This document shows positions 54,104 through 64,000 of a stretch of 64,000 nt of DNA, piece after piece (within the stretch, counting starts at the first letter, position 1; each line of letters begins with the position of its first letter). Both the position numbers and the translations under genes were made by a program. The notes beneath the pieces were generated by a model. The model was not told where the DNA came from. It worked only from the letters and a program-made list of their open reading frames with translations, and did no database searches. The stretch covers positions 16,047,714-16,111,713 of the forward strand of contig NC_135777.1 of the NCBI RefSeq assembly GCF_028453695.1, given 5' to 3'. This DNA comes from Augochlora pura (Eukaryota; Arthropoda; Insecta; Hymenoptera; Halictidae).

Positions 54104-55327
54104 GAATTTCATAACAAGCCGTCCCTCTTAAGTGTAAGTTAAATCATATACCTCAACCACTTTACTAATAAGTACGTCTATCTATGATGCAAATTTGCGT
54201 TAAAAAGTATTTGTCAAGTCATAAAACGCGACTGTTACTAACTACATACATTTTTCTTACAAAATTTGAAGCAAAAATATGCAGATATAACACAGAGCTA
54301 TAAAAACACGTTATCTACAATTAAGGAAAATTGATTTCTAAAATGAAAAAAAATGTAATTTGCTTGAATCAAAACGCACGAATAGAGAATTTAATATACT
54401 AATGACTTTAATTTATCAATAAATAATTGTTGACGATAACTTTTTAACTGTGATTTCTCTTGTAAAAATGTTTTAATAATAACATGATGATTTGCCATAA
54501 AACTAATATTTATTTATGTATTTAAATATAAAAATAAGATAAAAAAGTATGACTGCTTCATAAAAATAGCGATTCTTCCTATTTTTTTTACAAAACTTGC
54601 ATCTTTTTATATGTATACAAATGCTGGCATATATTTATATATAATAATTTATACAATGTAAAATATTCTACATCGACATCATTTACAAATAGCTCTTTTA
54701 ATTTGTGAAGACATCGTGATATATAAGCATAAATTTGGATCCGTAATTAATGAAATATAAATTAAAATTGTAACACTACTTTTTCAAAATAGATAATATT
54801 CTTGGCGTCTTTTCGTGGATACGAAAAAAAAGTGAACGAATCTAATGAACAATGATTAAAATTACAAAAGTTGCAGTAATAATAAATGACACTTTCTACT
54901 CAGAATTTTCCAAATACTAAAGACATACTATCAATTTCTAAGCAAGAATTATATTTTTACTGAAAGTAGATTTACGCAATTTTTATGTCCTAAAATTATG
55001 AGAATATCTGTATAGCTTACTTAAATAAATTATTTTGAAATTTATGTTCCTCTGAATTAATGTAAGTTACATTCTTAATCATAACTATATCCTAATCAAA
55101 AAGTAAAATTGCACACTAGATTAATGTACATCAACCGGAAATATTAAAAAAAAAAAGTTACATATCTTTTTAGAAATAGAAACTGTGGCTTAGTAGTAAT
55201 GTAAACTGTAATTTAATAATAATGGTTAAAATATACGTAGTCAAGTAGTTAAATTAAAAATATTTTATTCATTGTACAATATAACTGTACAAAAAATGTA
55301 TGGACCAACAAATTGCGATCCTTGGGT
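54104..55327. other. Convergent 3' interval between the synaptotagmin-like gene and RPLP1
   Basis: Very AT-rich, no coding segment. Probably the long 3' untranslated region of the plus-strand gene and the short 3' end of RPLP1. Confidence 0.5.
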
Positions 55328-56653
55328 TTAGTCAAATAGACCTGTAAAAGAAATTGTATAAGAATTAGATTAGATGCTCCTTTTTAGCACAAAAATAACA
55401 TGTGTTTTTATATTAGTAGTCTCATTTCATAAATATCATCACAAATTATTGCAGTAGCTAATACAATTAATCACTGAATGTAAAATAATTTTTTTTTATT
55501 ATATCTTATATTATACCAAGTAAATTATAAATATAATGCTTACCAAAGCCCATGTCATCATCGGATTCTTCTTCCGGTTCATCCTTCTTCTTTTCTTCCT
55601 TCTCTGGCGCAGCCTCAGCAGCAGCAGGTGCAGCAGCACCAACTGGAGCTATAAAATTTTAATAGCAAACTTCTAGTTCAGACAAGTTTGTAATTTAATA
55701 TTTCAATAATGTTTTTATTTAGTTAACATTAATATTAAGCCATCAGTGAATAACGTTTTCACCCACATGTATATTCATACTATCTTCGTATTTATCAAGC
55801 TATATGATTACAAAAGTAATGACTACAAAGGTATTTATATCAATATTGTTGCTTAAAAAAATTTAGATCATATTTATAAATATGACCAATAAAATTCTTT
55901 TAAACTCTTTTCTATCTCCTCAGATACTGACCGTTCTAACAGAAATTGTTTAGACCGGTGGATGAAGAGGAATATTAATCACGTTATACTGCACATATTA
56001 AACTATAAATACTAGATATTTTTTTATGGTAATATATAACACAATGGTTATACAAAACAGATAAAAAAAAATGGTAACTATTAATCACAAAACTCTATTA
56101 AAATTAATGTTGTAATACATTTTTATATCATAGAAAAACGGATTGTGTTTTAAATGGTAATTAAATACCTTGAATTACCATTAATATTTATATTATTTAA
56201 TATTGTCAATTATAATAACCATTAGAAGTTCTCTATACAATGAATACTAAAATAATACCTGCTGCTGGCGCTGCTCCAACACCGGATCCAACTTTTGCTA
56301 ACATTTCTTTGACATTAACACCTTCCAGCGCTTTAGCAAAAAGGCCGGGCCAGTATGAGTCAACATCAACATTAGCGGCTTTCAGTATTGTCTGAATTTT
56401 TTCGCCCTATATGAAAAATGAATAAATGATGAGTGAAAGTAATCATCGTTAAAATTAATATGTTTATAAATTTGTTGATCTGTTTCTGTAATGTATTTAA
56501 CATTGTAACTAATTACAATAAAAACGTAGAATATTCAACATGGTAAGTTGTTGCGTAGAGCAATACATGTGAGGTACTTACGGTTACTGCAATATCATCA
56601 TCGACGAGTATCAATGAAGAATAAACGCAAGCAAGATCGACCTTCGTAGACAT
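55328..56653 (-). CDS. RPLP1: Large ribosomal subunit acidic stalk protein P1
   Basis: 60S stalk protein that pairs with P2 on P0 and recruits elongation factors. Exons: 56582-56653, 56259-56406, 55544-55648 and a 14-nt terminal coding exon 55328-55341, giving 112 residues. Seen: MSTKVDLACVYSSLILVDDD, the helical dimerisation domain (ILKAANVDVDSYWPGLFAKA), an Ala/Pro hinge, a Lys/Glu stretch, and the universal stalk end SDDDMGFGLFD. The last exon supplies GLFD. A CTTGTTCTCTCTCG tract on the minus strand near 56733-56746 may be the 5' pyrimidine start. Confidence 0.97.
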
Positions 56654-58419
56654 GTTTTCTGTTTAAATGTGTTTTATTAAAACTGGATGAAAGTTAATAA
56701 TGGTGCAAGTCGCCGATACAGCTTTAGCTCCACGAGAGAGAACAAGCACCCAACTTTACTAGACCCAGCGAAAAGGAAGAGGGATCAAATCAAAACGGAA
56801 ACCACGTGATATGTGTGGATGCATAACAGAAAGGGACGTTTACAATGCAACGTAAAAGCATGCGCAATATGTATGATGGTAACGTTTCTTATTGGACAAA
56901 CTGAAAAATTTATATTTGTACATTATATACATAAGTATAAAAAGTTGCGTATACTATAAGTTTATTAAATCCTTAAATTAAATTTAGATCATGATATATT
57001 TACTTATACTAATACTAAATGCATTGTTTATAAATATAATGTATGTAATGTATAATTATGGCACATCGTAAACAGCATTTATACAGGATGTTTAAAAAAT
57101 GTAGTAATTCCTTAGTCCTTGATTAACAAAAATATTGTCCGCTGTTTTGTTAACAAAACAAAACGTAAAACATGGACCAATTAGAGAGCAAGAATGTACC
57201 ACGAATTTTAATGCTGATATGGAATTTTCCTTTGTTTTGATTAGCTAACAACTCATTACTGAGATAGAATGTATGCATATTTTACGCCTCATACATTAAT
57301 AATAGACACGTATTTAACTATATAAAATATATGACATATGTAATTTCAGTATTGCTACGGCAATCTTTTCGCGACGCCACGCATCTCAGTTTTCCACTAA
57401 CGAAGGCTACAAAAAGTTATAGTATGTACATAGTATCTTCGATTTTGCACGACTTTCCTACCTTCCTTAACTTTTTAAGCATCCCCACCATTTTACTGCG
57501 CATCCAATCTGTAATGAATGCTGTCTTAGCATTGAATCGTTAGATAATCAGAGCAAAGCAATTTCTATTCATATTCTTGCTAACAGAGCGCGCTATGACC
57601 AAAGTCTTATAAAACTTGAAGTATTACAGTAATGGGATCTATTCCTGTACATCTCCAAGCCACAGTTCAATTCGTTAATGAGGATCGACATAAGAAAATC
57701 CTTTGTTCTGATTGGCTGACAATTCAATGCTAAGACAGTATTCACTGCAGAATGGGTGCATAGTAAAATGGGGATGTTTGTAAAAGGTTAGAGAGACAGA
57801 ATATATACAGCATCGAAAGAGTAGGAAATCATACGTATTTCGCACAACAGTTTACTTGCCATATAATTTTTTCCGCCTAGCTTATAATTTTTTGCTCAAA
57901 ATCTTAACCAATTCTGCATGTTTAATAGGTGGCTGAGTGAAAAAACATGATTCCGGAAAATTCTCAAATGTGATATTACGGAGGTAAGTAAGTTTATGGG
58001 TCTGTTTTCATGAATGTAAGTAGAGGGCGCCACAATTTAAGAAGTTACATACGTACAGCGAGCAACTTATACGCGTACATACTCGATTTCTCGCAGTGAC
58101 ATCGAATGTACATGCGAGTCGACGTTACTTGAAATTTGTGAATCGATCAGTGCGGTGTACGCAGTTGTGCTAGTGATTCCAGTGGTCTCGAGAACGTTAC
58201 GGGTTGACCAAGTATTCGAGTTTCTTAGGAGTGAGAAAAGTGCGTGTCAAGGCAACCAAGCATCTAATTGTTCGTATTGTGGGTCCAATTTATTCTTACG
58301 ACGACTAGGTCGGCAAATGTTTCCTTGCGATACGTTGCTATGTAGTACCGGTGTAAATGAAGCGGCGGCGTATAACGCGGTCGCGTGGTAAAGGAATACC
58401 GCCTGTGGGGGCGATGAGA
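56654..58419. other. Head-to-head interval RPLP1 / MBD-R2
   Basis: Holds both promoters and, between them, a large inverted repeat (57478-57779). The sequence near 58050-58400 is CpG-richer, as expected for the MBD-R2 start region. No other gene recognised. Confidence 0.5.
57478..57779. repeat. Inverted repeat with arms of about 80 bp and a 142-bp spacer
   Basis: Arm 57478-57558 and the reverse complement of arm 57701-57779 match at roughly 80%. Both contain CATCCCC, ATTTTACT, CTGTCTTAGCATTGAAT and CAAAG in the same order. Similarity weakens outward into the flanks. Each arm carries an ATTGG/ATTAT-type NF-Y position. It could be a MITE-like element or the source of a hairpin RNA. Confidence 0.75.
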
Positions 58420-60864
58420 ATGGCGCGCAAATGTTGCGTGCGTAGCTGTGAAGCTGATGTGCAAGAAGCTCGTGCTAAAGGGTTTCCACTTCACAAATTC
58501 CCGAAGGATATTGGTCTGAGAAGCAGGTGGTTGGCCAGTGGTGGATTCGATGCGAGTTTTAAACCTTCGCCGGGTCAAATTGTCTGCCACAGACATTTTA
58601 AACGTGCTGATTACGAAGCCGCCAAGGGACACAAATTGCTTCTACGAAAAGGCAGTGTCCCATCAGTTTTTACAGATTATGATAATCATCCAGGTACGGA
58701 CAGTGTAATATTATCAATTTGTTGTTTCTTATTTTTTTGACACAGGAAGCGGCGTGTCAAGTATGAAAAATATAGTTGGCTATCTTGTATATCTTGTGTA
58801 GACCACTTTTTACTTTCTTTGTATCTATTCTGTCTTTGCCATTTGATTTTTCTATTTGGTTTTGTATACACTGTTCCATTTATACACTGCATTTTTAAAC
58901 TTACGATACTAAAGAGTTCGTGTTGATTTAAAAACAATTTAAGAAATGTTATGTACCTAATATTTTGGTATTTGTAAATATTGTCATTGCAGACTATTGT
59001 CTTGATTACTGTCTTAACATTTCAATTAAAGTTATTGACCATTCTCCAAAATGGTTTATAAAATTCTTTACTTTATTGTAAATGATTTTGTATCTGTACG
59101 TATCTAGGCAAACTAGTATAGCTAATAAGATTTGTTCTAATTTATTTGTATGTATTTATTGGACATTACTTATTTAAATATAATTAAATATAATATTTTG
59201 TTTAGTTATTCTATTATATATTTACTATATAAAGTTATTAAAAATAATTTATTGCTATAATTATTTAGCGGAAGAATATATTCAATGAGAATGTTATTGC
59301 TACTTGCTAGAAATAATTAATTGTATTAAGTAATATGTTTAAAATGTTTTTCCATAACTACTTGAATTTTTTTGATTCTATAGTATTAACATTTTTTCTT
59401 CTTTATAGATCCTGCAATTATGTCTGTAAAATCATCAACTTCTTATGCACAAGAGGATTTGGATCTCATTAATTCTGAGATATTAAATTTGGAACAATCT
59501 ATTTCACCATTACTATCTGAAGCAAGGACACCAAAATCTGACAGTTGTGGAGAAACATGTTCATCTAGGCCAGAATCGTCAGCTGATTCTTTTAATATGA
59601 CAGATTCAGCAGAAGTAGTTGATAATGGATTTAAAACGTTACCTATGAAAACTGATATTATGTCCCCTATAAGACAAGAAATTAATGAGAATTTAGAACT
59701 GGAAGTAAATACTATGGCTGCGCAATTAGGTATTGTAGAATCAGATGTGACAATAAAGAATATTCAGAAAGACTTAATTATTAAGGAAGAGCTAAAAAAC
59801 ATTAAGATAGATGATGATAAAACATTTGATAAACCAGAAGAATTAAAAACAAAAGTATTAAGTCGGGATGGACTGAAATTTTTTCCTGGAGCCAAACTGG
59901 AAGCAAAGGATTTTAATGATAAATGGTAAGTGTTACTGCATTATTTTGTAATCTATTATACTTTTAATGAATATTAAAAATCAATTGCTTATTAATTGTC
60001 GTTATATTGCAGGTATTCTGCTAAAGTTGTTGAAACTGATTGGGATGAAAGAGAAGTTTTAATACATTTCGACAAGTGGAGTTCAAGATTTGATGAATGG
60101 ATACCTATGGATAGCTCTAGATTACGTGTGTTACAAACACAGTCAAAGTGAGTAAATAGTTTAGGCTTTACTAACTATGCCCTTAAAAATCTACATAAAA
60201 TTATCTAATATACTGAGGAGAGAAGAAGTAATAAAAGCATTCAAATATAAATGTTTTGTAGCCTGTTTTATTGTTTAAGCTAAGACACAGTTTGTATAAC
60301 TGATATTTTTTTTTTTAAGCGAACAAACTTGGGACCTGCCATCTCCGTAAGTGGATATTGCATAATTATCAAATAGGTGAAAAATTTGTAGTATCTGTAA
60401 TATTTTTTATTCATCAGGAGTTATTGATTTTTTAACTTGCACTTTTACATCATTCTTATAAATTATAAAATACGGACACAGCTTTTTTATATGTTTATTC
60501 AAAATGAAACTATTACAAGAAATCTCTTTTTCAAATATTAAATTATGTACTATTTTATTCACTTAATTTAGATTATTTTTACACATTATTTATTTTAATA
60601 TATTTATATTAGAGATCTATTTGCAATATTATTGTCTACAGTATACGTAAGTTGAAATACATGAAACTCTTTAAATTATGTTTCTTATGACATACTATTT
60701 CAGTATATATTTGAAAATATAAAAATTGCAATGTTCATATTTCAAAAAAATATACATAATTGTCATCAGGGTTCTTAATTTTATGAATTAAACGTAGTAT
60801 GAGATATTACTATATATATGAAAAATTTGTTATAAAGTAAGTTATTGTTTTAAAACAAAATCAT

Positions 60865-60905
<41 letters not shown>

Positions 60906-63854
60906 CAAGATTGTTTCTTTACTGTTTCCATATAACATTTATTTAATGACTGACATTTAATTTTTTACGCGTGATAATGAAACGATTTAATACCTTTAGG
61001 GAAACGAAAATGAAAGACTTTTCAGTTGGAGAAAGGATACTTGCTACGTGGGCTGACGGGAGAAAATATCCAGCGAAAGTAAATGCAGTGTTAGGAAATG
61101 GTAAGCAACCTAACCTTAACTATGTATGTGTGAAAGAAACGGACTGTTCCCTATTACTCGTTTGACGTTTCTTGTTACTGGCAGGATAATTTTTAGACAA
61201 ACAGTGATCGTTTTTTAATTTAAAATTAACTATTTTCGCAGATAGATACGATGTACTCTTTGATGATGGATACGCGAAAACCGTTAAATCTTCGAAAATG
61301 ACAAAAATTGCTACAACATCCACAAAGGTATAAATTTAATTTGTGAGGTTATGTTCCACTATCATTAATATGTGCTTTAATAAACTATATTTGGTCGTTT
61401 TCTTTTAATTATTACACGCACAATGTTTACAAACAAAGAAAAATAGTATTAGCCTAATTAATCCGAATATTAAATAAGATATTGTTGATAAATATTTTTT
61501 TTACATTATTACAACTGTTTCAAGAGTAATCATAAAAATATGTATTTAATGAATTTGATTATTCACATTTGTAATATGAAATGTTATTCTTACGTTTTGT
61601 AAAACTTAATGGTTACTTAACATTTCTTATTTTTGTTATGTAAATAGTTTGTGATACAAGAGAAATAAGTGATATAAAATTTGATATTATAAGATCTATT
61701 AGTGAAAGTATGGTATTTAATAAGGAATGAAATAGAAATATCAATGAAGTAAATGTAGATGATTCTTGACAGCAACCCGTTCAAAGCGAAGATTACATAG
61801 GTAGTAAACAAGAAAGGAGGGATAAGAAGCGAAAACATATAGTGATGGAGTTATTTCATACGCATTCTAGAAAGCGATCAAAAAATGAAGCAGATAAATT
61901 AGTAAAAAAAGAAAGTCCTACAATAAATGAAAGTGGAGGAGATGGCTTATCCGAAAGTAAGATTGATTTAGATGGTACATTATTTGGACCTTGTTATGAT
62001 CCTGGTACAGATTTATTACGAGGATTTGACACTAACATATCAAAAACAAAACCATATGCAAAGAAAAGCAAGAAAGAAATGTTCAAGAATGACATAGATC
62101 AAGAAGAAGATGTAGGACCTGAATGGGTAGATGGTGAACCACAAGGAATTGAATCATATATCGTAGATGGCAATGATGGTATGCTTATGAAATGAATTTG
62201 TTCAGGATTGTACTTGTTCATAAATATACATGAACATGTTTTATTATAGGACCTCGTCGTTCAATAATAGTTGCAGATAAAAGACTGCCAGCTGGTTGGC
62301 AGAAACATTTTACTCAAAGAAAAGCAGGTACATCTGCTGGAAAATGGGACGTCTTATTTCTTCACAAATCAAGTGGGAAGAAATTTAGATCGAAAAATGA
62401 TATTAGAGCATTTATGGAAAATCAGGGGCAATCAGACTTTGATCCAGAGAAATTTGATTTTTGTATTCATCGGAAAAAGAAAAATCACGGACCAAAAATA
62501 AAACAAGAAATTGTTACAGAGATGCCAAAGAAAATTAAGACTTTATTACCTAAAACAAAAGCAATACCATTAGCTGACACATTACTTATACCTTCAAATA
62601 CACCAGTTACAACTTTAGTGCCTACGCCAACAACACCTATTGCCGATGGTGGTAAGATATTTCTTTTTATATTGAATATTTCTAATATTTGTTACTTCAT
62701 TAGATATATTACTTTTTCATGCATACCTATATTAGGAACAATTTATTGTAAGTGCCTTGAAAATGTTTTACAAATATTTATATTAAAAGTTCAGTACTGT
62801 ATTGTCCTTAACTATACATAACAAAAATAACATTACTCCAAAATTTATGGATCAAATTTATTAACTTGTAATTTATTAATTTCTCATTATTAATGAATAT
62901 TTTATATTATTTCCAAACAGCTGTTTTTATTGGGGGACTTCGTGTAGAAATGGAGGATAGCGCTTATAAATGTCCAAAACAAGGATGCAATAAAACCTTT
63001 AGAAAAGAAAATCTTTTGCAAATGCATATAAAACATTATCACCCAGAATATTCAAAATTTTTGGGATCAACTCCAAATGTTGCAGACTTAGCTTATGCAA
63101 GAACAATTGGAGAATCAATTGAAGATATTATACCTAGAAAATCAAATAACGTGTTAGAAAAATATAATAAATTAGGAAAGAAAAAAACTGGTCAAGATAA
63201 ACCATTGTATGCAATGTCACCGACAGCAACAAATTCTATTCAACCAACGTCACCAACAATATCAATGCCAACAGTCTCCGAAGTAGAAGATGAATTTGAC
63301 CAAATAGATCAGTCTAATGAAACACAAGCAGAGGATGTTAAAGTAGAAAGAATGTCTCCAATTTCTAGTCGCAGCGTAGATATGGACGATGAAACTGAGA
63401 AGAAACGAGAAGATATGTGTGCAATGTCACCGGGAACATTATTTGATCTGAAGATACGGGAAGAAAAAACACCAACTGGTATCAAAACTCTTCTTCCAGT
63501 GAGACCAACTACATCATCAGAAATACAAAGAATCGATAGATCGAAATCCTTAGACGAAGGTATTCACATTGACAAAATGAAGGGTCAAAGGAAACGACAA
63601 TTATCGGAGTATAGTTCTGATGTTCCAAACAGGAGTAAAAGACGCCACGGTAGTGATACATAATCTATTTTACAATCATGTATGAAAGCATTTGAAGAAT
63701 GTAAAATGTTTTTCTATTACAGGTATTCAAGAAATTACGGATGAATACGGTGATTTAGACGAGAGTGCAGTAGATGCTGAAGGTCCGACTACACTTATGT
63801 ATAGATATAGCCGCCGAAAATCAGATTCAAGAAGTGACGAGAATAGCCAAAGTA
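58420..63854 (+). CDS. MBD-R2: MBD-R2 / PHF20-like NSL-complex chromatin protein (5' part)
   Basis: Subunit of the MOF-containing NSL histone acetyltransferase complex in Drosophila. Exons: 58420-58693, 59409-59925, 60013-60147, optional 60320-60346, 61000-61100, 61242-61327, 61773-62178, 62250-62651, 62921-63649 and 63723-63854, then out of the window. Phases agree throughout (927 codons without the optional exon). Domains in order: THAP zinc finger (residues 1-88, ARKCCVRSC through CHRHF), Tudor-type domain 1 (about 246-305, WYSAKVVETDWDEREVLIHF), Tudor-type 2 (about 314-362, VGERILATWADGRKYPAKV), MBD-like domain (about 515-580, LPAGWQKHFTQRKAGTSAG) and a C2H2 finger (about 656-682, YKCPKQGCNKTF). 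The PHD finger expected for the family would be beyond the window. The ATG at 58420 is preferred for its A at -3 and G at +4 and because THAP begins there; an in-frame ATG at 58357 is possible. Confidence 0.93.
58694..59408 (+). other. MBD-R2 intron 1
   Basis: AT-rich intron of 715 bp between the THAP exon and the acidic linker exon. Nothing else recognised. Confidence 0.6.
60320..60346 (+). CDS. MBD-R2: Candidate 27-nt cassette micro-exon of MBD-R2
   Basis: A T-rich tract ending taag, then 27 nt, then gtaagt. Phase 2/2, so inclusion adds nine codons between the two Tudor-type domains: TQSKETK becomes TQSNEQTWDLPSPETK. Both isoforms keep the frame. Confidence 0.6.
60348..60999 (+). other. 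MBD-R2 intron downstream of the micro-exon
   Basis: AT-rich, with the TA microsatellite. No other feature seen. Confidence 0.6.
60868..60904. repeat. (TA)n microsatellite
   Basis: An uninterrupted run of about 18 TA units in an MBD-R2 intron. Confidence 0.95.
61328..61772 (+). other. MBD-R2 intron after Tudor 2
   Basis: AT-rich intron, nothing else recognised. Confidence 0.6.
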
Positions 63855-64000
63855 GTAAGTTCTTTTTATATTTAATTTAAAATATTTTTTATAATTCCCA
63901 TATTATTTTGCCATAAATTAGTTGCAGTTTTATTTTGTATAGTCGTAAAATATTAATTTCTCTTTCATGAAAAAAGAAATAATAGTCTACTGTTTTATTA

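Noticed and set aside
1..64000. CRISPR arrays, operons, bacterial promoters
   Set aside because: The sequence is intron-containing animal DNA, and its tandem repeats are microsatellites or minisatellites without spacers.

Overview
The window is insect nuclear DNA, most likely from a hymenopteran (bee or ant-like). The evidence is AT-rich intergenic sequence, CpG-rich islands, short GT-AG introns, and a muscle myosin gene built from clusters of mutually exclusive exons in the arthropod pattern. The order was inferred from general sequence character, not from a database match. There are no bacterial features and no CRISPR arrays.

Region 1 (1-28.7 kb, minus strand) is the 5' two thirds of the muscle myosin heavy chain gene (Mhc). 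It runs from a candidate non-coding first exon near 28.72 kb and the start codon at 25561 down to the light-chain-binding lever exon cut by the window edge. The reading frame closes through every junction to about 841 residues, all motor head and neck. Four alternative clusters were resolved: two exon-3 copies (144 nt each), four exon-7 copies (104 nt each), five exon-9 relay copies (171 nt each) and three exon-11 converter copies (118, 121 and 118 nt). That allows 2x4x5x3 = 120 possible motor heads. Two of the relay copies come from a recent tandem duplication of about 1.5 kb.

Region 2 (28.7-40.9 kb) has no gene that I recognise. It holds the Mhc upstream region, with an E-box cluster, and a small GC-rich island at 39.7 kb that stays open on both strands.

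Region 3 (40.9-64 kb) is a compact array of conserved housekeeping genes. In order they are OSTC (minus), PIGX (minus), an intronless domesticated pogo/Tigger-type transposase gene (minus), HAX1-like (minus), SYS1 (plus), NDUFS6 (minus), a synaptotagmin-family double-C2 gene (plus), RPLP1 (minus) and the 5' part of an MBD-R2/PHF20-like chromatin gene (plus, cut by the window end). The products act in ER N-glycosylation and GPI-anchor synthesis, Golgi trafficking, mitochondrial complex I, translation and NSL-type histone acetylation. They are neighbours, not a pathway. HAX1/SYS1 and RPLP1/MBD-R2 are head-to-head pairs, and SYS1/NDUFS6 converge with 3' ends roughly 100 bp apart.

The strongest second-look items are the relay-exon expansion and its recent duplication, GC-AG donors on two converter exons, the catalytically dead but intact transposase gene, a 27-nt in-frame micro-exon between the two Tudor-type domains of MBD-R2, an 81-nt in-frame intron in HAX1, a dispersed hairpin/MITE-like repeat in two Mhc introns, and a roughly 80-bp-arm inverted repeat at 57.5-57.8 kb.
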